From Setoptus koraiensis (taxonomy: Eukaryota > Arthropoda): a DNA stretch of 64,000 nucleotides. Both the position numbers and the translations under genes were made by a program. Below are positions 30,459 to 39,444 of the stretch, piece after piece. Location: assembly GCA_048013815.1 (NCBI GenBank), contig CM106586.1, positions 18,600,001 to 18,664,000 of the forward strand. The letters run 5' to 3'. Positions within the stretch are counted from its first letter, which is position 1. The number at the start of each line of letters is the position of its first letter. Below the pieces are notes generated by a model. The model saw only the letters and a list, made by a program, of their open reading frames with translations, did no database searches and was not told the origin of the DNA.

Positions 30459-32591
30459 ATGTCTTGTTCGTTTGAGTCAACGAAAATTCTTCTCTTATCT
30501 ATATGTTTTTTGTATGCCTGTTATTTCGTTGATCATGCACTTGCGCATGCAAAATCTGATCTAGGCACCGATGTAGACGGAAATGGAAACAATGGCCAAC
30601 GATCGGCCAAGTCAACGTTCGACGAGATGGGCGCCAAACAGTCGGGCATGTTCAATATGAATAGCAACAGTCGAAATGAAAAGATCAAAATTGGCAACAA
30701 AAAGACAACTAATTACAATTACAGTGGCGATCGGTTCAAGCCGACACAATTGACCCAACTGGTGCTAAACGTGCCGCCCGCACTGCCGACCGCCCGAATG
30801 CAACCCAAGAGCACACGAAAGGGCCGATTGCCCACAGAGGAGGAAATGGAAATAAAAGAGAAAATCCTCGAATTGTTCAGCAAGGCCAAAAATGAAAAAG
30901 ACGGCGATTTGCACATGAATCATTTGGGCAAGGTACTAAGAGCATTGAATGCAAAATATATAGCAACACAACCAGTTAGACGCATTGTGTTTGCCGATCC
31001 GACACAATTACAGAAGATGCCCAGTGTGCCCGCGAATAGCGACGTAATAGATCCAGAGCCCGAGCGAGAATTATCGCCAGAGGAGAAACTGCGAGAAGAA
31101 ACAGAGCGGGTACAGACTCAATTGGATGATCTATTGAGAAAATTCGCCCAAGAAGTACAGTTTACGCCGGAATTTCTAACCAGGCTCGCTCAAGCCGACG
31201 AAACACAAATGACCGTACCCCAATTAGCTTTTAAACACGTGATCAATTGTGTCACAAATCCGACGGAATGCACAACAGATTTGTTGTGCGCCGGCACGCC
31301 AGCAAGCAACACAAATAACTACGATTCTAGCAATGACTACGGCCAGCAACAATCGGCCGAAATGTATGCCCAGTACCCAGAAAATCTGGAGCAAGCCATC
31401 GACGATCAATATCCCTATCCGCCGCCGCCATACCAATACGACGATCAGCAGCAGCAGCAGCAGTTAGATGAGCCGCAACAATATGAGCAGCAAACATACC
31501 AACAGCCAGATCAATACACCTACGATGAGGCCACTCAAAGTGAATTGCAACAACAAAATTACCGACTGCAACACCAACGAAACACGAACTTCCAGCGATC
31601 GAGCAGTGATAACGGTCAAAGGAATCCCTACAATGTTGACTATTCAACAATGTATGCGCCAGCGGACTCGACGGGCTCGGGCCTGGGTGATCCGGCGATG
31701 ATGAATCCAGACTATCAAGACTATCAGGACAACTATCAGGATTATGGTAATCAGATGAGCGCCAGACCGGATCAAGATGATGAGCAGCTCACTGAGGAAC
31801 AATGCGAACAACTGTACGGTAAGGAACAGTGCGAAAATATTTACCCCAGCCAAGGTGAGACGCCACTCGACGAAAGTCGAAATGCTCGACCGTTTGCATA
31901 TGAGACCAGCCAAACAGCTAAACGAGCAACCGATGGTCTCAGAGAGGGTACCCAGGCCAACGCTCGTCAACCATACAACGTGTATCCGGCCCGGATGCAG
32001 CCACAGCAACAATCTGGCCCAACCAATGTCGCCCCACTGTCGAAATTGACGCCTAGAGCCGGCCCAGTTAATTTGGCACAACGCCCGTTAAGTGCCACTA
32101 ATTTGCAACGAGAAAAAGCACGTACTGCATTGGAACCTGCCCAGGTAAAAGTAGCCAAGCGCCCACTGGCGCCCGTGGCACCCCAAGCTCCGATTGTGCC
32201 AGTGTCGCAAAGCAAGGCGATTCCATTGCAACCTGCTCAACCGAATAGAGTTGCGTCGGGCAACTTGCAGCCGCCGTCGGCACAAAAACAACAGCAATCG
32301 ACGCAGCTACCAGCAGCAACAACAACAACACGTCAGGTAGCTAATGGCCAACAACAACAGCAGCAACAAAAACAGCAGCCACAGCAGCAACAAGTGTCGC
32401 CCCAGACGCCACAATCAAAGATTTTACCGGGCTTCTTCAAGAGTCCGAGCCAATCGACTCAACAACAACAAGTTGCCCCGAGTGCTCAGAGACCTCTGAC
32501 AACAGTGACCAATGCGGTACCACTTGCCGGACAACAAAAGTCGAATATACCTACCAGTAGGCCAACGCCTGGTCCGGCGACCAGAAGTTGA
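30459..32591 (+). CDS. Large Q/P-rich secreted protein, not recognised
   Basis: A single-exon frame of 710 codons. The N-terminus (ILLLSICFLYACYFVDHALA) is a signal peptide. Residues about 120-275 form a better-ordered charged region (EEEMEIKEKILELFSKA, EEKLREETERVQTQLDDLLRKFA) ending in a short cysteine cluster (NCVTNPTECTTDLLCAG). After that the protein is low-complexity. There is a Tyr/Gln/Asp/Pro region with DYQDYQDNYQDYGN, then a second cysteine pair in EEQCEQLYGKEQCENIY. A proline- and glutamine-rich tail with several runs of 4-6 Q ends it. The Tyr-Gln richness suggests an extracellular matrix, cuticle or glue role, but that is only inference. Two AATAAA signals follow within about 105 bp. 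Confidence 0.8.
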   Translation: MSCSFESTKILLLSICFLYACYFVDHALAHAKSDLGTDVDGNGNNGQRSAKSTFDEMGAKQSGMFNMNSNSRNEKIKIGNKKTTNYNYSGDRFKPTQLTQLVLNVPPALPTARMQPKSTRKGRLPTEEEMEIKEKILELFSKAKNEKDGDLHMNHLGKVLRALNAKYIATQPVRRIVFADPTQLQKMPSVPANSDVIDPEPERELSPEEKLREETERVQTQLDDLLRKFAQEVQFTPEFLTRLAQADETQMTVPQLAFKHVINCVTNPTECTTDLLCAGTPASNTNNYDSSNDYGQQQSAEMYAQYPENLEQAIDDQYPYPPPPYQYDDQQQQQQLDEPQQYEQQTYQQPDQYTYDEATQSELQQQNYRLQHQRNTNFQRSSSDNGQRNPYNVDYSTMYAPADSTGSGLGDPAMMNPDYQDYQDNYQDYGNQMSARPDQDDEQLTEEQCEQLYGKEQCENIYPSQGETPLDESRNARPFAYETSQTAKRATDGLREGTQANARQPYNVYPARMQPQQQSGPTNVAPLSKLTPRAGPVNLAQRPLSATNLQREKARTALEPAQVKVAKRPLAPVAPQAPIVPVSQSKAIPLQPAQPNRVASGNLQPPSAQKQQQSTQLPAATTTTRQVANGQQQQQQQKQQPQQQQVSPQTPQSKILPGFFKSPSQSTQQQQVAPSAQRPLTTVTNAVPLAGQQKSNIPTSRPTPGPATRS

Positions 32592-32666
32592 TGAGCATCG
32601 GGCTTGAAACGGTTTACAGCATACCAGCATTCAGACAGCAATAGCTAGATTCGAGATAGACAATGG

Positions 32667-32695
32667 AATAAACAATTACATAAGGTAGAAATAAA
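32667..32695 (+). terminator. Polyadenylation signals of the Q-rich protein gene
   Basis: Two AATAAA hexamers, at 32667 and 32690, 76 and 99 bp after the stop codon. Confidence 0.5.
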
Positions 32696-33224
32696 CTATT
32701 TTACTAAGAAACCATGATTACCAACTTGTTGTAATGGGGAGTTGAAAAAATCGCCCGTTACCTTACAAAATAGGTTTTGATATATTTCGTAATAATGTAC
32801 AACAAGAAGATAAGTTGCTTGTATGGAAGAGCAGCCCCCACAATGTTGAAAGCATTTTCTGCCTGTTTCCCAAGATATGGGAGTGCGATGGAATTTTTGA
32901 ATTGTTTTATACTAATCTATCAATTGATTGAAACATGGTGACGTTGTTATTTTACTGTTGGTATTCTATAGATTGATTCAGATAAAAGGTTTGGTAGATT
33001 CTTACGGTGAAAGCAGCAAAAAATAAACTAGTAGCTCGAAAATGGTATTTACATTCCGTCAGAATTGAACTTTTGAAGCTGTGGTAGTTGCATTTGGGCG
33101 ATATATCCATATATCCTCCGTGAGTTGAACTCAGAGAAATCTAGAGAATCGACAGAGGAAACTGCAGAAAGACTGGGTCCATCTAATTTAAACATAGTTT
33201 GAGATTTCCAGACGTCTGAGAACG
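32696..33224 (+). other. Intergenic spacer before the paralogue pair
   Basis: No gene is seen. Sequence from about 33050 (CCGTCAGAATTGAACTTTTGAAG) matches 35667-35690 upstream of the second paralogue, so the duplicated unit starts at least here. Confidence 0.5.
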
Positions 33225-33320
33225 ATATGATAACGTTTAAAAATAGACTCGCAATGGAAACTGAAAAGTGAAGCGCAATTCTCCATCTTCAGTATAAATA
33301 GTGACAAGTAGACTCAGTTA
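33205..33320 (+). promoter_or_regulatory. TATA promoter of paralogue A
   Basis: TATAAATAG starts at 33293 and an arthropod initiator-like TCAGTT at 33313. Upstream, CCAGACGTCTGAGAACGAT and ATGATAACGTTTAAAAATAGA are shared almost letter for letter with paralogue B. The TATA-to-initiator distance here is about 12 bp shorter than in paralogue B. Confidence 0.55.
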
Positions 33321-33445
33321 TTTTTCCAGAGGAGGCGATAGAATTCGTGGAAGAGCGAAAATATCCTCCTCCTTTACGCGATCGATCTGAAAATATCAAT
33401 TGCGTTGGATATAAAAATTTGTAGCTTTAAAGGAAAAGCGGGAAA

Positions 33446-34960
33446 ATGGCCCAGATCAAAATGTTCATCATCACCTGTCTGGTGTGTGTTTGTTTAGCCT
33501 ACACGTCCGACGCTCAACCTATCAATTCGGAATGGTGCAGTAATTCAGTGAAAAAAATTGAGACAATTCCTGCATTTCTAAAATTCGCAGAAACAACCCT
33601 TGGAGACGATGGCGTAGATGTTTTGAGCGATGAGAAAATTGGTATCCTCAACAAGTGTGTTCGCAGCCCAAATGCATTTGGTGATATCCATGCGTTGAAA
33701 GAAATAGTGGAGCAAGCTGGCAAAGTTCACTCCGTTTGCGAGCCTGCCTTTGCAGATGAACTGCTGAAATTAGACTCACAATTGAAAAACAATGTCAGTC
33801 ACGGTAAATATTTGAAACGCAAACAAAAGAATAGACTGGCCCGCTTCTTAAGACTATTTGCCGGTCAAGTTGCTCTTACGTGTAAAAAATCTTTGGCACA
33901 AAAACTGCAATCAGCTGAGGATACTAATGTCGAGGTGTTAGCGAGTCTGCACACAGTGATTGCAAAGTCTGAGGCGAATAAAGTAAAACTCGATGAAATT
34001 CAGGCTGACAAGAATCTTCCAAAAAGCACGCGCAAGCTGCTGAGTCTCGCCATTAAATATAACCCTCACGTGTTCACACGAGTAGAAAATCTCATACTAA
34101 CTGAATCGCTGAAACCAACACCAGAATCTGAATTTTCCATGGGCATGACATTGAGCTCGCAGAGCATGGTCGACGACTATGTAAAAGTCAAGAAGGCGTG
34201 CATGGTGATTGATCAATTTTCTCAAAGCTCGATGCACACAATAGCCCGGCTCGCCTGGAAAGGATACGTTGCACGAAGCGACGCTGAAAACTTGGATAGA
34301 AGCCTTAGCGACGATCCAAGGGTCCAAAAATGGATTAGAGCCGTGCAATTCTGTCAAGGTGTTCTTATAATTGAAGCAAATGTAGATCTAGAGAGCGACA
34401 TTGTAGTCAAGGAGGCCCTGAATGATGAAGGTATATTCACAGTCAATCTAGGCAAAATAAGTCATTTGAGGAAACCGGCGTACAAATTTGAGCAGGCAGA
34501 TAATTTCAGCTCGTTCGATACGGATCTAAAATGCTACACACAAACGAAAGGAATGAGAGGGTGGCTGCAGAGACGCTTCTGCAACATGGCAGAGCTTGAA
34601 TTGTCGAAACATTTCAAGTTGAACGTCCTCGACGAATCAATCAAGCGATCATTGATGGAAAATCAAGAGGACCCAGAAAAAGATGTCCAATTCGGCGGTT
34701 CCTCTACGGGTACAACACTGGCAGGTCAGGCAACTGGTCACGCCGCAGCACACACTGCTAGTATTTTTGGTTTGCATATTAGCCATGCTGCTGGGGTCGG
34801 TGTTCTTCTGGCTTCGTTATTGGCTGTGGTATTGTTCGTTCTCGCAGGTTCCTATTTATTAGCTGCTGCAATCGTTGACGGGCATATAAGACAAGTTCCT
34901 GGGACAGGTGGCGGAGGCCACCATACTTCTTATGTGAACCTTTCTTTAGGTCTTATTTAA
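33446..34960 (+). CDS. Secreted/type I membrane protein, tandem paralogue A, not recognised
   Basis: A single-exon frame of 504 codons. A signal peptide (MFIITCLVCVCLAYTSDAQ) is followed by an ectodomain of about 410 residues, mostly helical. It has spaced cysteines (near residues 31, 72, 97, 145, 251, 304, 365 and 381) and at least one N-glycosylation site (KNNVSHGKY). A glycine/alanine/histidine-rich hinge (ATGHAAAHTASIFGLHISHAAG) precedes one membrane segment at about residues 453-477 (LLASLLAVVLFVLAGSYLLAA), followed by a short glycine/histidine-rich tail. Paralogue B lies 1.1 kb downstream on the same strand. I do not recognise the family; an arthropod-specific surface protein is likely. 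Confidence 0.85.
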   Translation: MAQIKMFIITCLVCVCLAYTSDAQPINSEWCSNSVKKIETIPAFLKFAETTLGDDGVDVLSDEKIGILNKCVRSPNAFGDIHALKEIVEQAGKVHSVCEPAFADELLKLDSQLKNNVSHGKYLKRKQKNRLARFLRLFAGQVALTCKKSLAQKLQSAEDTNVEVLASLHTVIAKSEANKVKLDEIQADKNLPKSTRKLLSLAIKYNPHVFTRVENLILTESLKPTPESEFSMGMTLSSQSMVDDYVKVKKACMVIDQFSQSSMHTIARLAWKGYVARSDAENLDRSLSDDPRVQKWIRAVQFCQGVLIIEANVDLESDIVVKEALNDEGIFTVNLGKISHLRKPAYKFEQADNFSSFDTDLKCYTQTKGMRGWLQRRFCNMAELELSKHFKLNVLDESIKRSLMENQEDPEKDVQFGGSSTGTTLAGQATGHAAAHTASIFGLHISHAAGVGVLLASLLAVVLFVLAGSYLLAAAIVDGHIRQVPGTGGGGHHTSYVNLSLGLI

Positions 34961-35042
34961 GAAGGATTGACCAGGGCAAAATTGTATCATTCATTGTGTT
35001 TTAAGAATAACAAAGGTGCCTCATGCAAAAAATATTTCCCAT

Positions 35043-35141
35043 GTCAGATGTGCGATTATCGTTATGGAATACGCTACCAATTATCCACCATTCATTCGTC
35101 GTTGCCTTTTCGCAACCACCTAAGAAATGTTCCGGCTAGAC
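35043..35141 (+). repeat. Dispersed repeat, copy 1
   Basis: About 100 bp containing TGCGATTATCGTTATGGAAT, CCAATTATCCACCATTCATT and CGTCGTTGCCTTTTCGC. A highly similar copy lies in the same orientation at 38982-39080, almost 4 kb away. It follows paralogue A by about 80 bp. Confidence 0.85.
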
Positions 35142-35400
35142 CCATACTCCATGAGTTAGGCCGTAAGAAGATCGAGGTGTCTTCCTCTTAGTTATATATC
35201 GTCGCCCGACATTCATCAGGATGCAGTCTTGTTGGGCGCTATTGTCGATGACTGCAGTGAGACTGGTCTCAGCGAAACCATCCTCAGTATATAATAACGC
35301 CAAAGACCGAAGTAGAGGAGTAGTTTGTTATCAATCAGTCGTCAAGTATCGTATTCATATGCTATCATGATAATCATATAATAATCATATTCGATGAAAT
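35142..35400 (+). other. Spacer between the paralogues
   Basis: No gene is seen in this AT-rich stretch between the dispersed repeat and the minisatellite. Confidence 0.5.
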
Positions 35401-35534
35401 GTCCGTCGCTGAAACATTCGTTCTCTGAAAAATACGTTGGCTGAAATAAACGTTCTCTGAACTATACGTTCTCTGAAATATACGTCTCCGAAGTGTACTT
35501 CGCTGAAACTTACGTCTCTGAAACGACCGTTTCC
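35401..35534 (+). repeat. Degenerate minisatellite, about 16-17 bp unit
   Basis: About eight imperfect units around a consensus like ACGTTCTCTGAAATAT: CGTTCTCTGAAAAATA, CGTTGGCTGAAATAAA, CGTTCTCTGAACTATA, CGTTCTCTGAAATATA, CGTCTCCGAAGTGTA, and so on. Located between the paralogues and upstream of the second promoter. Confidence 0.8.
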
Positions 35535-35824
35535 CGATAATTCAGTTTTGTCGTTGTTTTGAACCCGTAAGTTGGTATTGGAACAGAAAAGCAATAGATA
35601 AGGCTGTGCCAAAATAAAAGTAGCTGGTTTGCCGGATTGTGGTCCCGACATTGTTATATCACTTCCGTCAGAATTGAACATTCGAAGCTCTGTTAGTTGC
35701 ATTCCGAGGCTACACAGATCGACTCTGCTCTAGTCAAACAGACAAAAATATACAAAATCGACGTGGGAAAACCCAAAAATATTAGCATAAAGAATTTAAA
35801 GATAGTTTGAGACAGCCTGATTTC

Positions 35825-35946
35825 CAGACGTCTGAGAGCGATATGATAACGTTTAAAAATAGACTCTCAATGGAAACTGAAAAATAAAGCGAGATCTCCA
35901 TCTCTAGTATAAATAGTGACAATAATGTATTTCGCAGACTCAGTTA
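35825..35946 (+). promoter_or_regulatory. TATA promoter of paralogue B
   Basis: TATAAATAG starts at 35908 and TCAGTT at 35940, so the initiator A lies about 34 bp after the TATA start, close to the canonical distance. The CCAGACGTCTGAGAGCGAT and ATGATAACGTTTAAAAATAG blocks upstream are shared with paralogue A. Confidence 0.6.
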
Positions 35947-36071
35947 TTTTTTCAGAAAAGGTGAAAGAATTTGTGAAAGAGTGAAAATCTCCTCTACTTT
36001 TTCGCAATCGATTTGAAAATATCAATTACGTTTGATATAAAAATTTGTAGCTTTATAGGAAAATCAGGAGA

Positions 36072-37604
36072 ATGCCCCAGATCAAAATGTTCATCATCAC
36101 CTTTCTGGTGTGTGTTGGTCTGACCTACACGTCTCACGCTCAAGCTGTCAGCACGGATTGGTGTGTTAATTCAGTGAAACAGATAAAGACAATTCCTGCA
36201 TTTCTAGAATTTGCAGAGACAGCCATCAGAAACGATGGGGTAGATGCGTTGAGCGAGGAGAAAATTAGTATCCTCAACAAGTGTATTCGCAGCTCATATG
36301 CATTCGGTGATATCCGGGCGTTGAAAGAAATAGTGGAGCAAGCTGGAACAGTTCACTCCGTTTGCGAGCCTGCCTTTGCAGATGAACTGCTGAAATTAGA
36401 CTCACAATTGAAAAACAATGTCAGTCACGGTAAATATTTGAAACGCAAACAAAAGAATAGACTGGCCCGCTTCTTAAGACTATTTGCCGGTCAAGTTGCC
36501 CTTACGTGTAAAAAATCTTTGGCACAAAAACTGCAATCAGCTGAGGATACTAATGTCGAGTTGCTAGCGAGTTTGTACACAGTGATTGCAAAGTCTGACG
36601 TAGACGTGGTGAAACTCGATGAAATTCAGGCTGACAAGAATCTTCCAAAAAGCACGCGCAAGCTGCTGAGTCTCGCCATCAAATACAACCCTTACGTGTT
36701 CACACGAGTAGAAAATCTCGTACTAACTGAATCGCTGAAACCAACACCAGAATCTGAATTTTCCATGGGCATGACATTGAGCTCGCAGAGCATGGTCGAC
36801 GACTATGTAAAAGTCAAGAAGGCGTGCATGGTGATTGATCAATTTTCTCAAAGCTCGATGCACACAATAGCTCGGCTCGCTTGGAAAGGATACGTTGCAC
36901 GAAGCGACGCTGAAAACTTGGATAGAAGCCTTAGCGACGATCCAAGGGTCCAAAAATGGATTAGAGCCGTGCAATTCTGTCAAGGTGTTCTTATAATTGA
37001 AGCAAATGTAGATCTAGAGAGCGACATCGTAGACAAGGAGGCGCTGAATGATGAGGGTATATTCACAGTCAATCTAGGCAAAATAGGTCATTTGAGGAAA
37101 CCGGCGTACAAATTTGAGCAAGTCGACAATTTCAACTCGTTCGATACGGATCTAAAATGTTACACACAAACGAAGGGACTGACAGGATGGCTGCAGAAAC
37201 ACTTCTGTAACAGTGCAGAGCTTGCATTGTCGAAATATTTCAAGTTAAATGTCCTGGACGAATCAATCAAGCGATCGTTGATGGAAAACCAAGAGGACCC
37301 AGAAAAAGATGTCCAATTCGGCGGTTCCTCTACAGGTATCTCTCTGGCCAGTCATGCAACTGGTCACGCCGCAGCACACACTGCTAGTATTTTTGGTTTA
37401 CATATTAGCCATGCTGCTGGGGTGGCTGTTAATTTCGCTGTGATTATCGGGATAATTTCGCTGGGTGTCCTCGTTGCCGGTTTAGTAGCTCTCGGTCTAA
37501 TCCGCGGAAATCGTAAACAACGTCATGGAACCTATGATACCTCTCAAGAAGGAGCCCAGCCTGCTCCTGATGACACTCGTCCCCTGGGAGGCCTTTGGTT
37601 TTAG
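36072..37604 (+). CDS. Secreted/type I membrane protein, tandem paralogue B, not recognised
   Basis: A single-exon frame of 510 codons with the same plan as paralogue A: signal peptide (MFIITFLVCVGLTYTSHAQ), cysteine-bearing helical ectodomain, A/H-rich hinge, one membrane segment (FAVIIGIISLGVLVAGLVALG) and a short tail. From about residue 94 to 160 the two proteins are identical, and from about 175 to 340 they differ at only a few positions. Residues 1-94 differ at about a quarter of positions. After HISHAAGV the membrane segment and tail are unrelated in sequence. The leader and promoter are also duplicated. Confidence 0.85.
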   Translation: MPQIKMFIITFLVCVGLTYTSHAQAVSTDWCVNSVKQIKTIPAFLEFAETAIRNDGVDALSEEKISILNKCIRSSYAFGDIRALKEIVEQAGTVHSVCEPAFADELLKLDSQLKNNVSHGKYLKRKQKNRLARFLRLFAGQVALTCKKSLAQKLQSAEDTNVELLASLYTVIAKSDVDVVKLDEIQADKNLPKSTRKLLSLAIKYNPYVFTRVENLVLTESLKPTPESEFSMGMTLSSQSMVDDYVKVKKACMVIDQFSQSSMHTIARLAWKGYVARSDAENLDRSLSDDPRVQKWIRAVQFCQGVLIIEANVDLESDIVDKEALNDEGIFTVNLGKIGHLRKPAYKFEQVDNFNSFDTDLKCYTQTKGLTGWLQKHFCNSAELALSKYFKLNVLDESIKRSLMENQEDPEKDVQFGGSSTGISLASHATGHAAAHTASIFGLHISHAAGVAVNFAVIIGIISLGVLVAGLVALGLIRGNRKQRHGTYDTSQEGAQPAPDDTRPLGGLWF

Positions 37605-38586
37605 CGACAAGAACAAAGTTGTATCATTCATCGTGTTTTAAAGTAATAATGAGGGTGCCTGATCCATACCAAATATTCTCTATGTCCGGCTCTATTACTA
37701 TAAAATTTTCTAGGCCCGACCTTTGCATGCCGAAAATAAATGCAGGTCCAATTCGTCCGCCACGCTGTCTCGAACTTTTTGACATATTTCCGACGCTGCT
37801 GTAGTGGCTGGAGAGATATCAGCGCTGACCATGAGATCATAATTACGGCACTCGTCAATAGCTAAAACAGTGGCCAGAGCAGACGAAAATAGTCTGGCAC
37901 ATTTGTGACGACAAAACGAGTCGAATATCAGCAATAATTATGCCACTCAACGAGGTTGGTAATTTGTATACAAAGTGAGTAGGTTTATTCAGTCATTCAA
38001 ATAACAATGTTATCTATGCCATCTGTACAAATTAAAGTTTAATTTGAGATCGTTCTTCTCTTTTCCTTTTATCTTTTTTTTATTCAAAATCGGATACAGA
38101 TACAATACGCGCATAGTAGTTATATCTAATGTTTATATTCTCATGATTCAATAGGTGTATTATCGTCGGAAAAGCTTTTCACGGTTGTTCATTCTTTTGA
38201 ATTTGGAAATCATCAATTGTGGAAATTTCGCGAATTTTCAGTGTGTTTTGCCGATTTCAGTTCCATGTATGTTCAATGGGTTTGCAGCGACTGTCAAACA
38301 TCTATATGGGATCCTAAAATGTTTCGCTTCGTTTCGTTCCCATTCGATTCATTTAATTCATTCGGTCGACTATTTCGGTTGTTCGAATTGGTTCGATCAT
38401 CAAAGAAATGAAATTCTTCAGCTCCTGGCCATCAGTGCCGGTAATTACATAATATGCTGATGTTGACATGTAGTTGTGATTATTATTGTTGATATCAGTA
38501 GTTGATTCGTTGACTAGATTGACAATCAATATAATTTTATAAATATTTATACACGATCACAATTTGTGATCACAAGGTGTGCGATA
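37605..38586. other. Intergenic region after paralogue B
   Basis: No convincing gene is seen. The first about 130 bp are a diverged copy of the sequence after paralogue A (TTGTATCATTCATCGTGTTTTAA in both), so the duplicated unit extends past the stop codon. The rest is AT-rich with frames too short to trust. Confidence 0.5.
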
Positions 38587-38639
38587 TCAACGCGCTTGTC
38601 TTGTGCTGTTTTCCAAAATCTTGTTGATGGTTTCAACGT
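38587..38639 (-). CDS. Candidate last exon of the LDLa gene
   Basis: On the minus strand an acceptor (GTATTTGTTTTAG) is followed by a frame VETINKILENSTRQAR and a stop. This is comparable in position and pattern to the LDVLADALLRWARGR tail I recall from arthropod prohormone-4. It is in frame with the LDLa exon only if a weaker donor (GTATAT), four bases past the strong GTAAGT, is used. With GTAAGT the frame would instead be TLKPSTRFWK onward. The assignment is therefore weak. Confidence 0.25.
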
Positions 38640-38981
38640 CTAAAACAAATACAATTTCTGTACTTGAGATCACGGATCGGTCGGTCGGTCGGTCAGCTCC
38701 AATTGATGGTGGTCCTTAGATACAGTTCAGCTCTTGCCAACGTTCGCAACGTTCTACCAATCAAATCAATAGATTTGGATAGATTTGATTAGCGAAAAGG
38801 GAGATAGTTTTGCTTCTATTTTTGTTGTTCACATTTTCATAATTTCATGAGCATTGCAGGCATCCGCATCGCGAGCGCATTTTTCCCTAGACTCAGATCA
38901 AGTACCTTCTTTGTTGTTTGCACTATGAATCGTACTTGTTGTTGGTTATGTTATGTAATCTAGTGAAACAGTTTTGTTCGG

Positions 38982-39080
38982 GTCTGATATGCGATTATCG
39001 TTATGGAATGTAAACTACCAATTATCCACCATTCATTCGTCGTTGCCTTTTCGCGCCCACCTAAGCAATGTATCGGCTAA
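38982..39080 (+). repeat. Dispersed repeat, copy 2
   Basis: Carries the same blocks as the copy at 35043-35141 (ATGCGATTATCGTTATGGAA, CCAATTATCCACCATTCATT, CGTCGTTGCCTTTTCGC), with few differences. It lies about 200 bp beyond the LDLa exon on the other gene's intron side. Confidence 0.85.
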
Positions 39081-39274
39081 AATGTCCAAATGTGATTTAG
39101 TCTGTTGTTTGTAGAGTTTCGTTTTGTATTATTTTGTTGTTTATGTTGTTAATAACAAAGCGAATAGCGAATGAAAGTCAGTGATTAGTTATTGTGTTTG
39201 TCTGCTTCTCGAGTGAAAACTGAATCATATCAATTTTGCTGAAATCGATTTCACATGAGCTGAGATATACTTAC

Positions 39275-39444
39275 CGCCTTGTAGAACATACACAACTTCC
39301 TGTCTTCGTCTTCTCGACCTGGACAATCGTAGTAGCCATCACAGATTTCATGATCCATTATGCATTTATATCCTGCCGCGTCTTTGCTTGGACAGGCGAA
39401 CCTATCGAGGCCTTGCATGGGACCAGTTTCCAGAACGGGACACA
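39275..39444 (-). CDS. LDL-receptor class A exon (prohormone-4-like)
   Basis: The minus-strand exon starts after ATCTAG and ends AAGGCG before a strong GTAAGT. It encodes CPVLETGPMQGLDRF, ACPSKDAAGYKCIM, DHEICDGYYDCPG and REDEDRKLCMFYKA. This is one LDLa module with six cysteines and the calcium-binding acidic run (CDGxxDCxxxEDE). The run-on CMFYK is what I recall of arthropod prohormone-4 / IDLSRF-like precursors, which carry one such module near the C-terminus. The exon begins with two bases that complete a codon, exactly the phase left by the exon ending at 56758. I therefore join the two across a 17.3-kb intron. Secretion or surface exposure is implied by the module; the join needs transcript proof. 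Confidence 0.7.

Noticed and set aside
31224-32331. Several frames antisense or alternative to the Q-rich secreted protein
   Set aside because: Shadows of CAG/CAA-rich coding sequence; the plus frame has the signal peptide and full length.
34097-34357. 86-codon minus frame, repeated at 36723-36983
   Set aside because: Its conservation simply follows from the near-identical ectodomain of the paralogue pair on the plus strand.
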